Positions 1 to 9,724 are shown, numbered from the stretch's first letter. The stretch is DNA of 64,000 nt from Caldalkalibacillus uzonensis (GCF_030814135.1 NZ_JAUSUQ010000008.1:1-64000); one strand, 5' to 3'. The notes: generated by a model from the sequence alone, not told the origin. Numbers and translations: made by a program.

Positions 1-1
1 A

Positions 2-289
2 GAACTAAACAGTGCCGTCGGCACCCTTGAAAAAGAGGCACACGAACAGCGCCTTGAAGAATTGATCAAGCAACTGGAACAATATCCAGAGGCTTTAGGA
101 GATTACCGAGATTGGCTCAAAGCACACGGCATTGACACAGAAGGCATGCGTCCCATGGGGAGTGCGGAAGGAACCATGAGCGTATTTGCCAAACGGCTCA
201 AAAACGGCCGGAGTTGGGTTGAAAAAGGTGTGAGTGCCATGATCACTGGACTGGTGGCATATCTGGACAACTTGCCCACAAATACTTGA
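2..289 (+). pseudogene. UPF0236-family transposase, C-terminal part (cut by window edge)
   Basis: The reading frame is open from base 2 and ends at the TGA at 287-289, so only the last ~95 codons are visible. The stretch with RPMGSAEG and FAKRLKNGRSW matches, in position and sequence, the RPMGSAEAQ and MAKRTKRGG region of the complete UPF0236 transposase at 36527-37876 in this window. UPF0236 proteins are the transposases of ISLre2-type elements; the Glu in GSAE is probably part of the catalytic triad. This copy stops about 40 residues after that motif, whereas the complete copy runs on by roughly 90 residues, so it is either a different subgroup or 3'-shortened. Whether its 5' part is intact cannot be seen here. 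Confidence 0.7.
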
Positions 290-312
290 CTCAGACCATC
301 CTAATTAAGATG

Positions 313-341
313 TTGACTCAGGACTCAACTTGTTGTATATT
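313..341 (+). promoter_or_regulatory. sigma-A-type promoter of the tRNA-Gly/tRNA-Arg unit
   Basis: TTGACT (313-318) and TATATT (336-341) are separated by 17 bases and lie about 35 bases upstream of tRNA-Gly. The -35 box falls inside TTGACTCA, a string that also occurs at 286-293 and at the right end of the intact UPF0236 element (37982-37989), so the promoter may have been built on the end of the upstream transposon remnant. The assignment is by sequence match only. Confidence 0.65.
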
Positions 342-352
342 ATATGATGTCG

Positions 353-370
353 CTAACGGGAGACCGTTAG
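353..370 (+). other. leader hairpin upstream of tRNA-Gly
   Basis: CTAACGG (353-359) pairs perfectly with CCGTTAG (364-370) around the GNRA-type loop GAGA. It ends six bases before tRNA-Gly and would be in the 5' leader of the tRNA transcript, where RNase P or another nuclease acts. No function is assigned. Confidence 0.5.
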
Positions 371-376
371 CTCCGT

Positions 377-450
377 GCGGGCGTAGTTCAGTGGTAGAAC
401 TCCAGCCTTCCAAGCTGGTAGCGTGGGTTCGATTCCCATCGCCCGCTCCA
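377..450 (+). tRNA. tRNA-Gly (anticodon UCC)
   Basis: A 74-base cloverleaf with the CCA end encoded. The acceptor GCGGGCG (377-383) pairs with CGCCCGC (440-446). The D arm holds TAGTTCAGTGGTAGAA, the anticodon loop reads CTTCCAA with anticodon TCC, and the T arm holds GGTTCGATTCC. First gene of a two-tRNA transcript. Confidence 0.95.
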
Positions 451-473
451 TATTATATGCATACCCTGTTCGC

Positions 474-550
474 GTCCCAGTAGCTCAGCTGGATAGAGCA
501 GCGGCCTTCTAAGCCGTCGGTCAGGGGTTCGAATCCTCTCTGGGACGCCA
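474..550 (+). tRNA. tRNA-Arg (anticodon UCU)
   Basis: A 77-base cloverleaf with encoded CCA. The acceptor GTCCCAG (474-480) pairs with CTGGGAC (540-546). The anticodon loop is CTTCTAA with anticodon TCT, which reads AGA and AGG, and the T arm holds GGTTCGAATCC. It lies 23 bases after tRNA-Gly and is followed by a terminator, so the two form one transcription unit. Confidence 0.95.
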
Positions 551-571
551 TTTTGATACGTAATGTAAGTG

Positions 572-600
572 AACGCCCTTGACGCCAGGGGCGTTTTTTT
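572..600 (+). terminator. rho-independent terminator of the tRNA unit
   Basis: AACGCCC (572-578) pairs with GGGCGTT (588-594) and is followed by a run of T to 600. It closes the tRNA-Gly/tRNA-Arg transcript. Confidence 0.85.
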
Positions 601-665
601 AGTACCTTAGCTTTGCAAGGAATGAAGCAGATTTCAAACTTTGTATATAAAATGAGGGAAGCATC

Positions 666-1310
666 ATGCCTGACAATATCATCCCGTTTCCGGGAAAAGA
701 ACGCAAGTCCCATCATCGGCCGAACGAGTTTGCAGCGGAGCGGATCAGCCGTTGGCAAAAAGGACTGCTCAGTGAAGATTTCAAACAGCAGTGGCAAACC
801 TTTGAAGAGATGGACTGTCTCACCGATATGACGGTGTTAAAGGTGATTGAAGCCTTTCTTCTGTTTGAGAAAGGTGACCGTACCCTGAAAACGAAACTGT
901 TGCAAGCTTTAAAGAAAAAATGTCCGTGGCCTATCTCCATGAAGGTGAGGAAAGGGGATCAACAGCAAACGGTCAATATACAGGATGTTCCTCTCCAGTG
1001 GGAGGAGTGGGACGAGCAAGCACTTAAGCCCTGTTTGGAGTTGGAAAGATTGGCGAGTGACGATCCCAGCCTGGTGCAGATGGCCAGAGAGTTGTGGTTG
1101 TATGGGCTGGAAAAACATTATCCTTTTCTGCCAACTTTTAATAAATATTTACAGTGGACAGCTGCTCTTCATTATTATACATTAGACATAATCAATCCCG
1201 AACTGGCCAAACAGCACCTGGAGCGTCAATTGCCAGCGGTGTATCAACTTGATAGGTCCGTCATTGAAGACAAGGCTGACGCCCTTGCCCGCTGGCTGAT
1301 GCAGTTGTAG
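666..1310 (+). CDS. hypothetical protein upstream of tig (ysoA position)
   Basis: A 214-residue soluble protein with no signal peptide or membrane segment. The ATG is preceded by GAGGGAAG at good spacing. The N terminus contains NIIPFPG; the rest is rich in Leu, Trp, Lys and Glu and looks helical, with segments such as VLKVIEAFLLFEKGD and QMARELWLYGLEKHYP that could be TPR-like helices. In B. subtilis the gene just before tig is ysoA, a TPR protein; this one occupies the same place but I cannot claim orthology from reading alone. It is a separate transcription unit from tig, because a promoter lies between them. Confidence 0.75.
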   Translation: MPDNIIPFPGKERKSHHRPNEFAAERISRWQKGLLSEDFKQQWQTFEEMDCLTDMTVLKVIEAFLLFEKGDRTLKTKLLQALKKKCPWPISMKVRKGDQQQTVNIQDVPLQWEEWDEQALKPCLELERLASDDPSLVQMARELWLYGLEKHYPFLPTFNKYLQWTAALHYYTLDIINPELAKQHLERQLPAVYQLDRSVIEDKADALARWLMQL

Positions 1311-1316
1311 AGTTTG

Positions 1317-1344
1317 TTGAAAACCCCTTAGTATATGTTATAAT
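1317..1344 (+). promoter_or_regulatory. sigma-A-type promoter of tig
   Basis: TTGAAA (1317-1322), a 16-base spacer and TATAAT (1339-1344), about 100 bases before the tig start. The untranslated leader this implies contains no obvious regulatory hairpin or CtsR-type repeat. Confidence 0.65.
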
Positions 1345-1442
1345 AAAGTGGTTATACGGTAAAATCATACATATATTTCTTTCGTTTCATGTTTTAGATT
1401 AATGAAAATGAGGGAAGGAATTATAGGAGGGAACAGCATATT

Positions 1443-2735
1443 ATGAGTGCAAAATGGGAAAAACTTGAGAATAATCAAGGCGTCTTGACCGTTGAGGTGG
1501 ATAAAGAGGAGTTTGCCAAAGCCCTAGATCAAGCCTTTAAAAAAGTGGTCAAGAAAGTAAATGTCCCTGGTTTCCGTAAAGGGAAAGTACCGCGCAAAAT
1601 TTTTGAAGCCCGTTTTGGCGTAGAGTCACTGTATCAAGATGCCTTGGACATTATTTTACCTGAAGCTTATCAACAGGCAGTGGAAGAAACAGGCATTGAA
1701 CCAGTTGACCGTCCCGAAGTGGACATCGAACAGCTGGAAAAAGACAAAAATCTGATCTTCAAAGCTACCGTTACAGTGAAGCCGGAAGTGCAACTGGGCG
1801 AGTATAAAGGTCTGGAAATACCAGAAAAAGATTTCTCCGTCACCGATGAACAGGTGGAGGAAGAACTGAACCGTGCCAGAGAACGACAAGCCGAGCTGGT
1901 TGTCGTTGAAGATGGAGAAGTCCAAGAAGGAGATACCGCTGTCATTGACTTTGAAGGATTTATTGATGGTGAAGCCTTTGAAGGTGGCAAAGGAGAAAAC
2001 TACAGCCTGGAAATTGGATCAAAAACGTTTATCCCCGGCTTTGAAGAGCAGCTTGTCGGCATGAAGAAAGGGGAGGAGAAAGAGATTCAGGTCACTTTCC
2101 CTGAAGATTATCATGCCGAGGAATTCCAGGGCAAAGAAGCCACGTTTAAAGTAAAAGTGAAGGAAATTAAGCGTAAAAACCTGCCTGAACTGGATGACGA
2201 ATTTGCCAAAGATGTATCCGAATTTGACACGCTGGAAGAATACAAAGCTGACCTGCGCCAAAAACTGGAAGAAAGAGCCAAGCAGGAAGAAGAAAATTAT
2301 AAGCGGGAAACTGTGGTAGAAAAAGCAGCTGAGAATGCCACCATCGATATTCCCCAAGTGATGATTGATCATGAAATCGAGCACATGGTGCGGGACTTTG
2401 AACAGCGCCTGCGTCTGCAAGGGCTGGATTTGGACACTTACTTCAGCTTCTCCGGCACAGACAAAGAAGGGTTAAAAGAACAATTTAAGGACGACGCTGA
2501 AAAGCGGGTGCGCATCAATCTGACTCTGGAAGCTATTGCCAAGGCAGAAGAGATCGAGGTTACCGATGAAGAGATAGAAGCTGAGCTTGACAAGCTGGCT
2601 GAAATGTACGGCCGTGACAAAGAGGAAATTAAGAAGATCTTTACGGCCCAAGGCAACATGGAAACGATCCAGCAAGACATCAGATTCAGAAAAACGATCG
2701 ATCTTTTGGTCAATCACAGCAAAATAGTTGCATAA
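1443..2735 (+). CDS. tig: trigger factor, ribosome-associated chaperone and peptidyl-prolyl isomerase
   Basis: 430 residues, the usual family length. The N-terminal ribosome-binding domain carries the signature [11 protein letters not shown] (about residues 41-51), which docks near the peptide exit tunnel. A FKBP-type isomerase domain follows (about 160-245, with [14 protein letters not shown] and the [17 protein letters not shown] segment) and then a long charged helical C-terminal domain that cradles nascent chains. Start chosen at the ATG after AGGAGGG. It heads the protein-quality-control run: clpP, clpX, lonB and lon follow on the same strand. Confidence 0.97.
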   Translation: MSAKWEKLENNQGVLTVEVDKEEFAKALDQAFKKVVKKVNVPGFRKGKVPRKIFEARFGVESLYQDALDIILPEAYQQAVEETGIEPVDRPEVDIEQLEKDKNLIFKATVTVKPEVQLGEYKGLEIPEKDFSVTDEQVEEELNRARERQAELVVVEDGEVQEGDTAVIDFEGFIDGEAFEGGKGENYSLEIGSKTFIPGFEEQLVGMKKGEEKEIQVTFPEDYHAEEFQGKEATFKVKVKEIKRKNLPELDDEFAKDVSEFDTLEEYKADLRQKLEERAKQEEENYKRETVVEKAAENATIDIPQVMIDHEIEHMVRDFEQRLRLQGLDLDTYFSFSGTDKEGLKEQFKDDAEKRVRINLTLEAIAKAEEIEVTDEEIEAELDKLAEMYGRDKEEIKKIFTAQGNMETIQQDIRFRKTIDLLVNHSKIVA

Positions 2736-2759
2736 ACTAGCATATTAAAGTTAAAGTTA

Positions 2760-2794
2760 GAAACAAGGTACGTGTCAAAAGCGTGCCTTGTTTC
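2760..2794 (+). terminator. hairpin between tig and clpP
   Basis: GAAACAAGG (2760-2768) pairs with CCTTGTTTC (2786-2794), and TACG/CGTG partly extends the stem. The following sequence is ATAAACTTGTTTTT rather than a pure T tract, so it may be a weak terminator or a processing or attenuation site separating tig from clpP. Confidence 0.55.
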
Positions 2795-2831
2795 ATAAAC
2801 TTGTTTTTCAGGCCCGGAAGGGAGTGGTCCA

Positions 2832-3422
2832 ATGAACCTGATACCTTATGTCGTAGAGCAAACCAATCGCGGGGAAAGAGCTTACGATATTTATTCACGT
2901 CTGTTGAAAGACCGCATTATTTTCTTAGGCACCCCCATTGATGATCATGTCGCCAACAGTGTGATTGCCCAGCTGTTATTTTTGGCGGCAGAAGACCCTG
3001 AAAAAGATGTTCATCTATACATAAACTCGCCTGGAGGTTCTGTAACTGCCGGACTGGCAATTTACGATACCATGCAATACATAAAACCTGATGTTTCCAC
3101 CATTTGTGTAGGGTTGGCTGCCAGTATGGGCTCGTTCCTATTGGCGGCCGGGGCCAAAGGCAAACGCTATGCTTTGCCAAACAGTGAAGTGATGATGCAC
3201 CAACCTTTGGGTGGTGTCAAAGGGCAAGCGGCAGACATCAAGATTCATGCCGACTGGATTATCAAGACTAAAGAAAAATTAAACCGTATCTACGCTGAAC
3301 GGACTTCTCAGCCACTCGATAAAATTGAACGGGATACGGACAGAGACTTCTTCATGGGTGCCGAAGAAGCAAAGGAGTATGGTTTAGTGGATCAGGTGAT
3401 CACCCGAATCAACCAAAGCTAG
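2832..3422 (+). CDS. clpP: ATP-dependent Clp protease proteolytic subunit
   Basis: 196 residues, full length. The serine-protease triad is readable: Ser98 in [11 protein letters not shown], His123 in MMHQPLGG and Asp172 in DTDRDFFM. ClpP forms a double heptameric chamber fed by ClpX or ClpC. The ATG is preceded by AAGGGAG. clpX begins 13 bases downstream, so protease and unfoldase are co-transcribed. In B. subtilis clpP is elsewhere on the chromosome under CtsR control; the tig-clpP-clpX order here is the arrangement known from E. coli and many clostridia. I saw no CtsR-type repeat upstream. Confidence 0.97.
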   Translation: MNLIPYVVEQTNRGERAYDIYSRLLKDRIIFLGTPIDDHVANSVIAQLLFLAAEDPEKDVHLYINSPGGSVTAGLAIYDTMQYIKPDVSTICVGLAASMGSFLLAAGAKGKRYALPNSEVMMHQPLGGVKGQAADIKIHADWIIKTKEKLNRIYAERTSQPLDKIERDTDRDFFMGAEEAKEYGLVDQVITRINQS

Positions 3423-3435
3423 AGGGGTGGGAAAC

Positions 3436-4704
3436 ATGTTTAAATTTAATGACGAAAAAGGCCAACTGAAATGCTCATTTTGCGGAAAATCACAGGACCA
3501 GGTGCGCAAACTGGTAGCCGGACCTGGTGTTTATATATGTGACGAATGTATCGAGTTGTGTACTGAAATCGTGGAAGAGGAACTGGGCCATGAAGAGGAA
3601 CTGGATTTTAAAGAATTGCCTAAACCGCATGAAATCCGCAAGCATCTGGACGATTATGTGATCGGACAGGACATGGCCAAGAAAGCTCTGTCTGTTGCGG
3701 TGTATAATCACTATAAGCGCATCCGTTCCGGGGCTAGAAATGATGATGTGGAACTGGCCAAAAGTAACATTTTGCTCCTAGGTCCTACCGGAAGCGGTAA
3801 AACATTGTTGGCCCAGACTTTGGCCCGCGTTTTAAATGTTCCTTTTGCCATCGCTGATGCCACATCCTTGACCGAAGCCGGTTACGTGGGCGAAGACGTG
3901 GAGAACATCTTGCTGAAATTGATTCAAGCGGCCGACTACGATGTAGAGCGAGCTGAAAAAGGGATCATCTATATTGATGAAATCGATAAGGTGGCCCGCA
4001 AGTCAGAAAATCCGTCCATCACCCGTGATGTCTCCGGTGAAGGTGTGCAGCAAGCCTTGCTTAAGATTTTGGAAGGGACCACAGCCAGCGTACCTCCCCA
4101 AGGGGGACGCAAACATCCGCACCAGGAGTTTATCCAGATCGATACCACTAACATTCTGTTTATCTGCGGCGGTGCTTTTGACGGCATTGAACAAATCATC
4201 AAGCGACGCATCGGCAAAAAGGTGATCGGTTTCGGCACGACGGCAGAGAGCCGGGACTTAAAGCCAGGGGAATACCTGTCCAAAGTGCTGCCGGAAGACC
4301 TGCTCAAATTCGGCCTGATTCCGGAGTTTGTCGGTCGTTTGCCGGTCATCTCCACTTTGGAACCGCTGGATGAAGAGGCATTGGTCGAAATCTTAACCAA
4401 GCCGAAAAACGCGCTGGTGAAGCAGTACCAGAAGCTGATGGAAATGGACAACGTGGAGCTTGAATTTGAGGAAGAGGCCTTGCGTGCCATTGCTAAAGAG
4501 GCCATCAAACGCAACACAGGGGCCCGCGGATTGCGCTCCATCATTGAGTCCATTATGTTGGATGTCATGTTTGATCTGCCGTCCCGCTCCGACATTAAGA
4601 AATGCCTGATTACCAAGAGTGTAGTTGAAAATCAGCTTCCACCGGTCCTGATCACCACTGAAGGTGAAGTGGTGCAAAACGAAAAACCGAAGGAAAGTGC
4701 CTGA
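3436..4704 (+). CDS. clpX: ATP-dependent Clp protease ATP-binding subunit ClpX
   Basis: 422 residues. The N-terminal zinc-binding domain has CSFC (from Cys13) and CDEC as the two cysteine pairs. The AAA+ core has Walker A GPTGSGKT, Walker B IIYIDEID, sensor and arginine-finger regions, and the RIG-type pore loop (KRRIGKK) that binds ClpP substrates. I place the start at the ATG at 3436 ([10 protein letters not shown], as in B. subtilis ClpX) because AGAGGGG precedes it at normal spacing; an upstream in-frame GTG at 3427 lies within that ribosome site. Followed by a strong terminator. Confidence 0.97.
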   Translation: MFKFNDEKGQLKCSFCGKSQDQVRKLVAGPGVYICDECIELCTEIVEEELGHEEELDFKELPKPHEIRKHLDDYVIGQDMAKKALSVAVYNHYKRIRSGARNDDVELAKSNILLLGPTGSGKTLLAQTLARVLNVPFAIADATSLTEAGYVGEDVENILLKLIQAADYDVERAEKGIIYIDEIDKVARKSENPSITRDVSGEGVQQALLKILEGTTASVPPQGGRKHPHQEFIQIDTTNILFICGGAFDGIEQIIKRRIGKKVIGFGTTAESRDLKPGEYLSKVLPEDLLKFGLIPEFVGRLPVISTLEPLDEEALVEILTKPKNALVKQYQKLMEMDNVELEFEEEALRAIAKEAIKRNTGARGLRSIIESIMLDVMFDLPSRSDIKKCLITKSVVENQLPPVLITTEGEVVQNEKPKESA

Positions 4705-4724
4705 TCCCATTGCCATAAATCGTC

Positions 4725-4757
4725 AGCCGCTTAAGGCATTCTTAAGCGGCTTTTTTG
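4725..4757 (+). terminator. terminator after clpX
   Basis: Perfect 11-bp stem AGCCGCTTAAG (4725-4735) / CTTAAGCGGCT (4741-4751), loop GCATT, then a T run. It separates clpP-clpX from lonB. Confidence 0.92.
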
Positions 4758-4838
4758 TTTATCTCTCTCCCCTTGAGGCAATACTACAAAATATCAACAG
4801 GAAACCACGTGTACCAACATCGGGGAGGGAATAAACAA

Positions 4839-6524
4839 ATGGATTTTATGATGATTGTGATCCTGGTACAGGTCTTTTTCGGGATCATCATCGGGCTCTA
4901 CTTTTGGAATTTGTTGCGCAATCAGCGGTCCAGCCGCATCGCTGTCGATAGAGAATCAAAAAAGGAATTGGAGCAGTTGCGCCGTCTGCGCTCCATCTCC
5001 TTAACACAACCGCTCAATGAAAAAGTGCGGCCCTCTTCATTTAGCGAGATTATTGGACAAGAAGACGGTATCCGCGCGCTACGGGCAGCCCTGTGTGGCC
5101 CTAACCCACAACATGTAATCGTTTACGGACCTCCCGGGGTAGGGAAAACAGCAGCCGCCCGTCTTGTTTTGGAAGAAGCCAAAAAAAGCAGTGCTTCCCC
5201 TTTTAGGGAGGATGCCAAGTTTGTGGAATTGGATGCGACAACAGCACGCTTTGATGAACGGGGCATCGCCGATCCATTAATCGGCTCCGTGCATGATCCC
5301 ATTTACCAGGGTGCCGGAGCCATGGGGCAAGCAGGCATCCCCCAGCCCAAGCCCGGGGCAGTGACCAAGGCACACGGAGGTGTCCTTTTTATTGATGAAA
5401 TAGGCGAATTGCATCCTATCCAAATGAATAAATTATTAAAGGTCCTTGAAGACCGCAAAGTGTATTTGGAGAGTGCCTATTACAGTGAAGAAAACCCCCA
5501 GATTCCGACTCATATTCATGATATTTTCCAAAACGGACTGCCTGCCGACTTTCGTCTGATCGGAGCCACCACCCGTACACCGGAGGAGATCCCGCCAGCC
5601 ATTCGTTCCCGTTGCCTGGAGATTTTCTTTCGTGCACTCAAGCCGGATGAAATCGCTAAAATCGCCAAGGGCGCCATCAAAAAGATCCGCTTTGAATATG
5701 AACAGGGGGCTATTGATGTGATTACCCGTTATGCCACTAACGGACGGGAAGCGGTCAACGTGATTCAAATTGCTTCCGGTATTGCTTTAAGCGAGGGACG
5801 CCATACCATTAAAACCAGTGATGTGGAATGGGTGATCCACAGCAGCCAGAAATCCCCCCGTCCGGAGAAGAAGGTGCCGCCTGAGCCCCAAGTCGGCTTT
5901 GTCAATGGCTTGGCTGTTTACGGCCCCAATATGGGTGCTCTCTTGGAGATTGAAGTAACAGCCATACCAGTGACTGACGGCAGCAGGGGAACCATCAACA
6001 TTACCGGCGTAGCAGAAGAGGAAACAATGGGTAACCGGGGCCGCTCCATCCGGCGCAAATCGATGGCCAAAGGGTCAATTGAAAACGTCTTGACCGTCTT
6101 GCGCCGCACAGATATCGATCCGTATGCCTATGATCTGCATGTCAACTTTCCGGGAGGCATTCCCATTGACGGACCCTCCGCTGGCATCACTATGGCCACG
6201 GCCATTTACTCGGCCGTCAAAAATATCCCGGTGGATAACAAACTGGCCATGACGGGGGAACTCAGCATTCACGGCAAGGTCAAACCGGTTGGCGGTGTGG
6301 TGGCCAAAGTGGAAGCAGCCATACAAGCAGGTTGTAACCGGGTGATTATTCCCCGTGAAAATGATCAGGCCATCTTCAAAGAGATGGACAATATTGAAGT
6401 GATCCCGGTTGATTATCTGGAAGACGTATTCAAACTTGCCCTTGTCACCGAGAAAGAGAAGCAAGGTGTTGATATGCCTCAGGAAGCTGAGATCCTGACA
6501 GCCCAAACGACTCCTGTCAGCTGA
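4839..6524 (+). CDS. lonB: Lon-like protease LonB (forespore-type, membrane-anchored)
   Basis: 561 residues. An N-terminal membrane segment (about residues 3-22, FMMIVILVQVFFGIIIGLYF) replaces the LAN domain of classical Lon. AAA+ domain: Walker [10 protein letters not shown], Walker B GGVLFIDEIGEL. The C-terminal Lon peptidase domain has the Ser-Lys dyad Ser447 (DGPSAG) and Lys490 (VAKVEAAIQAG). In B. subtilis LonB is made in the forespore under sigma-F; I found no convincing sigma-F box here. The start is the ATG at 4839 after GGGGAGGG; an upstream in-frame start at 4755 overlaps the clpX terminator and is unlikely. Confidence 0.95.
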   Translation: MDFMMIVILVQVFFGIIIGLYFWNLLRNQRSSRIAVDRESKKELEQLRRLRSISLTQPLNEKVRPSSFSEIIGQEDGIRALRAALCGPNPQHVIVYGPPGVGKTAAARLVLEEAKKSSASPFREDAKFVELDATTARFDERGIADPLIGSVHDPIYQGAGAMGQAGIPQPKPGAVTKAHGGVLFIDEIGELHPIQMNKLLKVLEDRKVYLESAYYSEENPQIPTHIHDIFQNGLPADFRLIGATTRTPEEIPPAIRSRCLEIFFRALKPDEIAKIAKGAIKKIRFEYEQGAIDVITRYATNGREAVNVIQIASGIALSEGRHTIKTSDVEWVIHSSQKSPRPEKKVPPEPQVGFVNGLAVYGPNMGALLEIEVTAIPVTDGSRGTINITGVAEEETMGNRGRSIRRKSMAKGSIENVLTVLRRTDIDPYAYDLHVNFPGGIPIDGPSAGITMATAIYSAVKNIPVDNKLAMTGELSIHGKVKPVGGVVAKVEAAIQAGCNRVIIPRENDQAIFKEMDNIEVIPVDYLEDVFKLALVTEKEKQGVDMPQEAEILTAQTTPVS

Positions 6525-6558
6525 TCTTCCTCACTCTGCTGATCGCTTTCGCTTCCTG

Positions 6559-6588
6559 TTAGACAAATCTAAACGGATAAGCTAAAAT
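6559..6588 (+). promoter_or_regulatory. possible sigma-A promoter of lon
   Basis: TTAGAC (6559-6564), an 18-base spacer and TAAAAT (6583-6588), about 65 bases before the lon start. The match is moderate. Confidence 0.4.
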
Positions 6589-6651
6589 GAGACATACATT
6601 CAGCATTGTACAACAGGTCCTGAACCGCATAGCTATTGGAGGTGAACGTTT

Positions 6652-8997
6652 ATGGGGAACGGGCAAGATGAACAACGTGAACGGGTGATTCCTCTGTTGC
6701 CCCTAAGAGGAATCATTGTTTATCCCACGATGGTCTTGCACCTGGATGTAGGCCGTCCAAAATCGGTTAATGCCCTGGAAAAGGCGATGGTGGATGATCA
6801 TCAGATTTTCCTAGCTACCCAAAAAGATATTCATATAGATGAACCGGCGGAAGAGGACATTTATCAAGTGGGTACAGTGGCCCACGTGAAACAAATGTTA
6901 AAGCTGCCCAACGGCACGATCCGGGTCTTGGTAGAAGGCTTGTACCGTGCCAAGATCAAGGCCTTCCTGGAGGATGATGAGGCTTTTATGGTGCGTGCGG
7001 AACGAGTCGCTGACCGGGATGACAATGAACTGGAAACGGAAGCGTTGATGCGCGCTGTCTTAAAGCAATTTGAGCAATACATCTCTTTATCTAAAAAGAT
7101 TACCCCGGAAACACTGGCTGCAGTCAGGGATATTGATGAGCCCGGCCGGCTGGCTGATGTGATCGCCAGCCATCTCTCCCTCAAAGTGAAGGATAAACAG
7201 GCTATTTTGGAGACGATTAATGTTCGCGACCGGCTGGAAAAGATTTTGTCCATCCTCAGTAATGAAAAAGAAGTGTTGGAGCTGGAGCGCAAAATTGGCC
7301 AGCGGGTTAAGAAATCCATGGAAAAGACGCAGAAAGAATACTACCTGCGGGAACAAATGAAAGCCATTCAAAAAGAGTTGGGAGAGAAAGAGGGACGGGC
7401 CGGTGAAGTGGAAGAGCTGCGCAAAAGGCTGGAGGAAAAAAACGTTCCGGAGCGGATCAAAGAGAAGGTGGAAAAAGAACTGGAACGTTACGAAAAAATG
7501 CCGCCCACGTCTGCTGAAAGCAGCGTAATCCGCAATTATATCGACTGGTTGCTTAACTTGCCTTGGACCGAGCGCACAGAGGACCGCATCGATATTGCCG
7601 AAGCAGAGAAGATTCTGGACGCTGATCACTATGGCCTGGAAAAACCGAAAGAGCGCGTCTTGGAATACTTGGCTGTTCAAAAGCTGGTCAATAAAATTAA
7701 AGGCCCCATTCTCTGTCTGGTGGGACCTCCTGGGGTGGGCAAGACATCGTTGGCCCGCTCCATTGCCAAATCGATGGGCCGCAAATTTGTCCGCATTTCA
7801 CTGGGCGGGGTGCGTGATGAAGCGGAAATACGCGGGCACCGCCGCACCTATGTGGGGGCCTTGCCGGGACGCATCATCCAGGGCATGAAAACAGCCGGTA
7901 CGGTCAACCCTGTTTTTTTATTGGATGAAATCGATAAAATGGCCCATGATTTCAGGGGAGACCCAGCCAGTGCGCTGTTGGAGGTTTTGGACCCAGAGCA
8001 AAACAATACGTTTAGCGACCATTTTATTGAGGAACCTTATGACTTGTCTAAAGTGATGTTTATCACCACAGCCAATACCACCCATACCATCCCCCGTCCG
8101 CTGTTGGACCGGATGGAATTGATCTACATTCCCGGCTATACGGAAGTGGAGAAAAAAGAAATTGCCTTTCATTATCTGCTTCCGAAGCAAATGGACGAAC
8201 ACGGTCTGAAAAAGAACCAATTGCAGTTGAAGGAAGAGGCCTTGTTAAAAGTGATTCGCCGCTACACCCGGGAAGCAGGCGTGCGCAACTTGGAGCGGCA
8301 ACTGGCCACCATTTGCCGCAAAGCGGCCAAGCTGATCGTTGCTGGAGACAAGAAGCGGGTTGTTGTGACTGAAAATACCCTGGAGGACCTGTTAGGCAAG
8401 CCCAAATTCCGCTATGGCCTGGCTGAAGTGGACGATCAGGTGGGTGTGGCCACCGGGCTGGCCTGGACATCAGTTGGCGGTGATACTTTAAGTATTGAAG
8501 TGACCGTTGTCCCAGGCAAAGGGAAACTGACCTTAACAGGCAAATTGGGGGATGTGATGAAGGAGTCGGCCCAGGCTGCTTTCAGTTACATTCGCTCCAA
8601 AGCCGAATCCCTGGACATTGATCCTGAGTTTCACGAGGAGAATGATATTCATATCCATGTTCCCGAAGGGGCCATTCCCAAGGATGGTCCGTCAGCCGGC
8701 ATCACCATGGCCACTGCGTTGGTATCAGCTTTAAGCGGCAAGCCAGTCTCCAAAGAAGTGGGCATGACCGGAGAGATTACCCTCCGCGGCCGGGTGCTGC
8801 CCATCGGTGGTTTGAAAGAAAAGGCCTTAGCTGCCCACCGGGCCGGCTTGAAAAAAATCCTCATCCCCAAAGAGAATGATAAAGATATTGATGATATTCC
8901 CGAAAGCGTCCGTGAGGAACTGTCCATCATCACCGTGGAACATATGGATGAGGTTTTAAAGCACGCCTTGGTAGAAAAAGAGGGGGAACAGACATGA
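6652..8997 (+). CDS. lon: ATP-dependent protease Lon (LonA)
   Basis: 781 residues with the three classical parts: the N-terminal LAN substrate-recognition domain (about 10-205, starting [14 protein letters not shown]), the AAA+ module (Walker [10 protein letters not shown] near residue 358, Walker [12 protein letters not shown]) and the peptidase domain with Ser681 (KDGPSAG) and Lys724 ([11 protein letters not shown]). Degrades misfolded and regulatory proteins in the cytoplasm as a hexamer. Start ATG follows GGAGGTG. The last codon overlaps the ysxC start (ATGA), so the two are translationally coupled. Confidence 0.97.
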   Translation: MGNGQDEQRERVIPLLPLRGIIVYPTMVLHLDVGRPKSVNALEKAMVDDHQIFLATQKDIHIDEPAEEDIYQVGTVAHVKQMLKLPNGTIRVLVEGLYRAKIKAFLEDDEAFMVRAERVADRDDNELETEALMRAVLKQFEQYISLSKKITPETLAAVRDIDEPGRLADVIASHLSLKVKDKQAILETINVRDRLEKILSILSNEKEVLELERKIGQRVKKSMEKTQKEYYLREQMKAIQKELGEKEGRAGEVEELRKRLEEKNVPERIKEKVEKELERYEKMPPTSAESSVIRNYIDWLLNLPWTERTEDRIDIAEAEKILDADHYGLEKPKERVLEYLAVQKLVNKIKGPILCLVGPPGVGKTSLARSIAKSMGRKFVRISLGGVRDEAEIRGHRRTYVGALPGRIIQGMKTAGTVNPVFLLDEIDKMAHDFRGDPASALLEVLDPEQNNTFSDHFIEEPYDLSKVMFITTANTTHTIPRPLLDRMELIYIPGYTEVEKKEIAFHYLLPKQMDEHGLKKNQLQLKEEALLKVIRRYTREAGVRNLERQLATICRKAAKLIVAGDKKRVVVTENTLEDLLGKPKFRYGLAEVDDQVGVATGLAWTSVGGDTLSIEVTVVPGKGKLTLTGKLGDVMKESAQAAFSYIRSKAESLDIDPEFHEENDIHIHVPEGAIPKDGPSAGITMATALVSALSGKPVSKEVGMTGEITLRGRVLPIGGLKEKALAAHRAGLKKILIPKENDKDIDDIPESVREELSIITVEHMDEVLKHALVEKEGEQT

Positions 8998-9590
8998 AGG
9001 TGACCCAAGCCGAACTGGTGATCAGTGCGGTTAGTGCCAAACAATATCCACAGGAAGCCCTGCCAGAGATTGCTTTGGCCGGGCGTTCTAATGTGGGCAA
9101 ATCTTCGTTTATCAACAAGCTGATTAACCGTAAAAATCTGGCCCGGACAAGTTCTAAGCCGGGCAAAACGCAGACACTTAACTTTTACAGGATTAACAAA
9201 CAGTTTTTCTTCGTGGATTTGCCAGGTTACGGATATGCCAAAGTATCCAAAACAGAACGGGAACGCTGGGGCCGCTTTATTGAAGAATACTTAACCACCC
9301 GGGAACAGTTGCAGCTTATTTGCCATCTGGTCGATATCCGCCATCAGCCGACAAAGGATGACCAGACGATGGCCGACTGGCTAAATCATATGGACCTGCC
9401 CCGACTGGTGGTTGCCACCAAAGCGGATAAAATTCCAAAAGGAAAAATACATCAACATCTCAAAATCATCAAGGAAACCTTGCAACTTGACAAGGATGTC
9501 CCGCTCATTGCCTTCTCTGCCGAAACAGGTCAGGGTAAGGATGAAGTTTGGCAAGCGCTGAATCCTTATATCCTGCCTGAAAGCGGTTAA
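8994..9590 (+). CDS. ysxC: ribosome biogenesis GTPase YsxC/EngB
   Basis: 198 residues of the TrmE-Era-EngA-EngB family, needed for 50S subunit assembly. G1 is [10 protein letters not shown]2 lies around the [10 protein letters not shown] stretch, G3 is [10 protein letters not shown]4 is ATKADK and G5 is FSAETG. The start overlaps the lon stop by four bases, the same coupling as in B. subtilis. It is the last gene before the hem promoter. Confidence 0.96.
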   Translation: MKVTQAELVISAVSAKQYPQEALPEIALAGRSNVGKSSFINKLINRKNLARTSSKPGKTQTLNFYRINKQFFFVDLPGYGYAKVSKTERERWGRFIEEYLTTREQLQLICHLVDIRHQPTKDDQTMADWLNHMDLPRLVVATKADKIPKGKIHQHLKIIKETLQLDKDVPLIAFSAETGQGKDEVWQALNPYILPESG

Positions 9591-9640
9591 TATTGTCGCA
9601 TAGTTTTCATATTTTTTACACAGAATAAACAGGGCAGATT

Positions 9641-9649
9641 TGCTATAAT
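9641..9649 (+). promoter_or_regulatory. extended -10 promoter of the hem operon
   Basis: TGCTATAAT: a consensus TATAAT (9644-9649) with the TGN extension at 9641. A TTTACA at 9615-9620 is too distant (23 bases) to be a normal -35, so the promoter probably relies on the extended -10. It lies 75 bases before the hemA start. Confidence 0.6.
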
Positions 9650-9724
9650 AGGGTAGAGTCATGATTGTCCAGTGTCGAATTGTGGATTACATTGGCTATG
9701 GTTGTAGGATTAGAGGTGAAAGAG

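Noticed and set aside
286-483. Short open frame on the + strand across tRNA-Gly
   Set aside because: It runs through a tRNA gene and its promoter, and has no ribosome site.
453-797. 114-codon open frame on the - strand
   Set aside because: It covers tRNA-Arg and the start of the gene at 666 in antisense; tRNA genes explain the conservation.
2736-2831. CtsR-type heat-shock operator before clpP
   Set aside because: I looked for the tandem heptamer pattern and did not see it.
3969-4616. 215-codon open frame on the - strand inside clpX
   Set aside because: Pure antisense of a highly conserved AAA+ gene, composition rich in Ser and Arg, no ribosome site.
7087-7680. 197-codon open frame on the - strand inside lon
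   Set aside because: Antisense shadow, Phe-rich because of Glu/Lys codons on the other strand.
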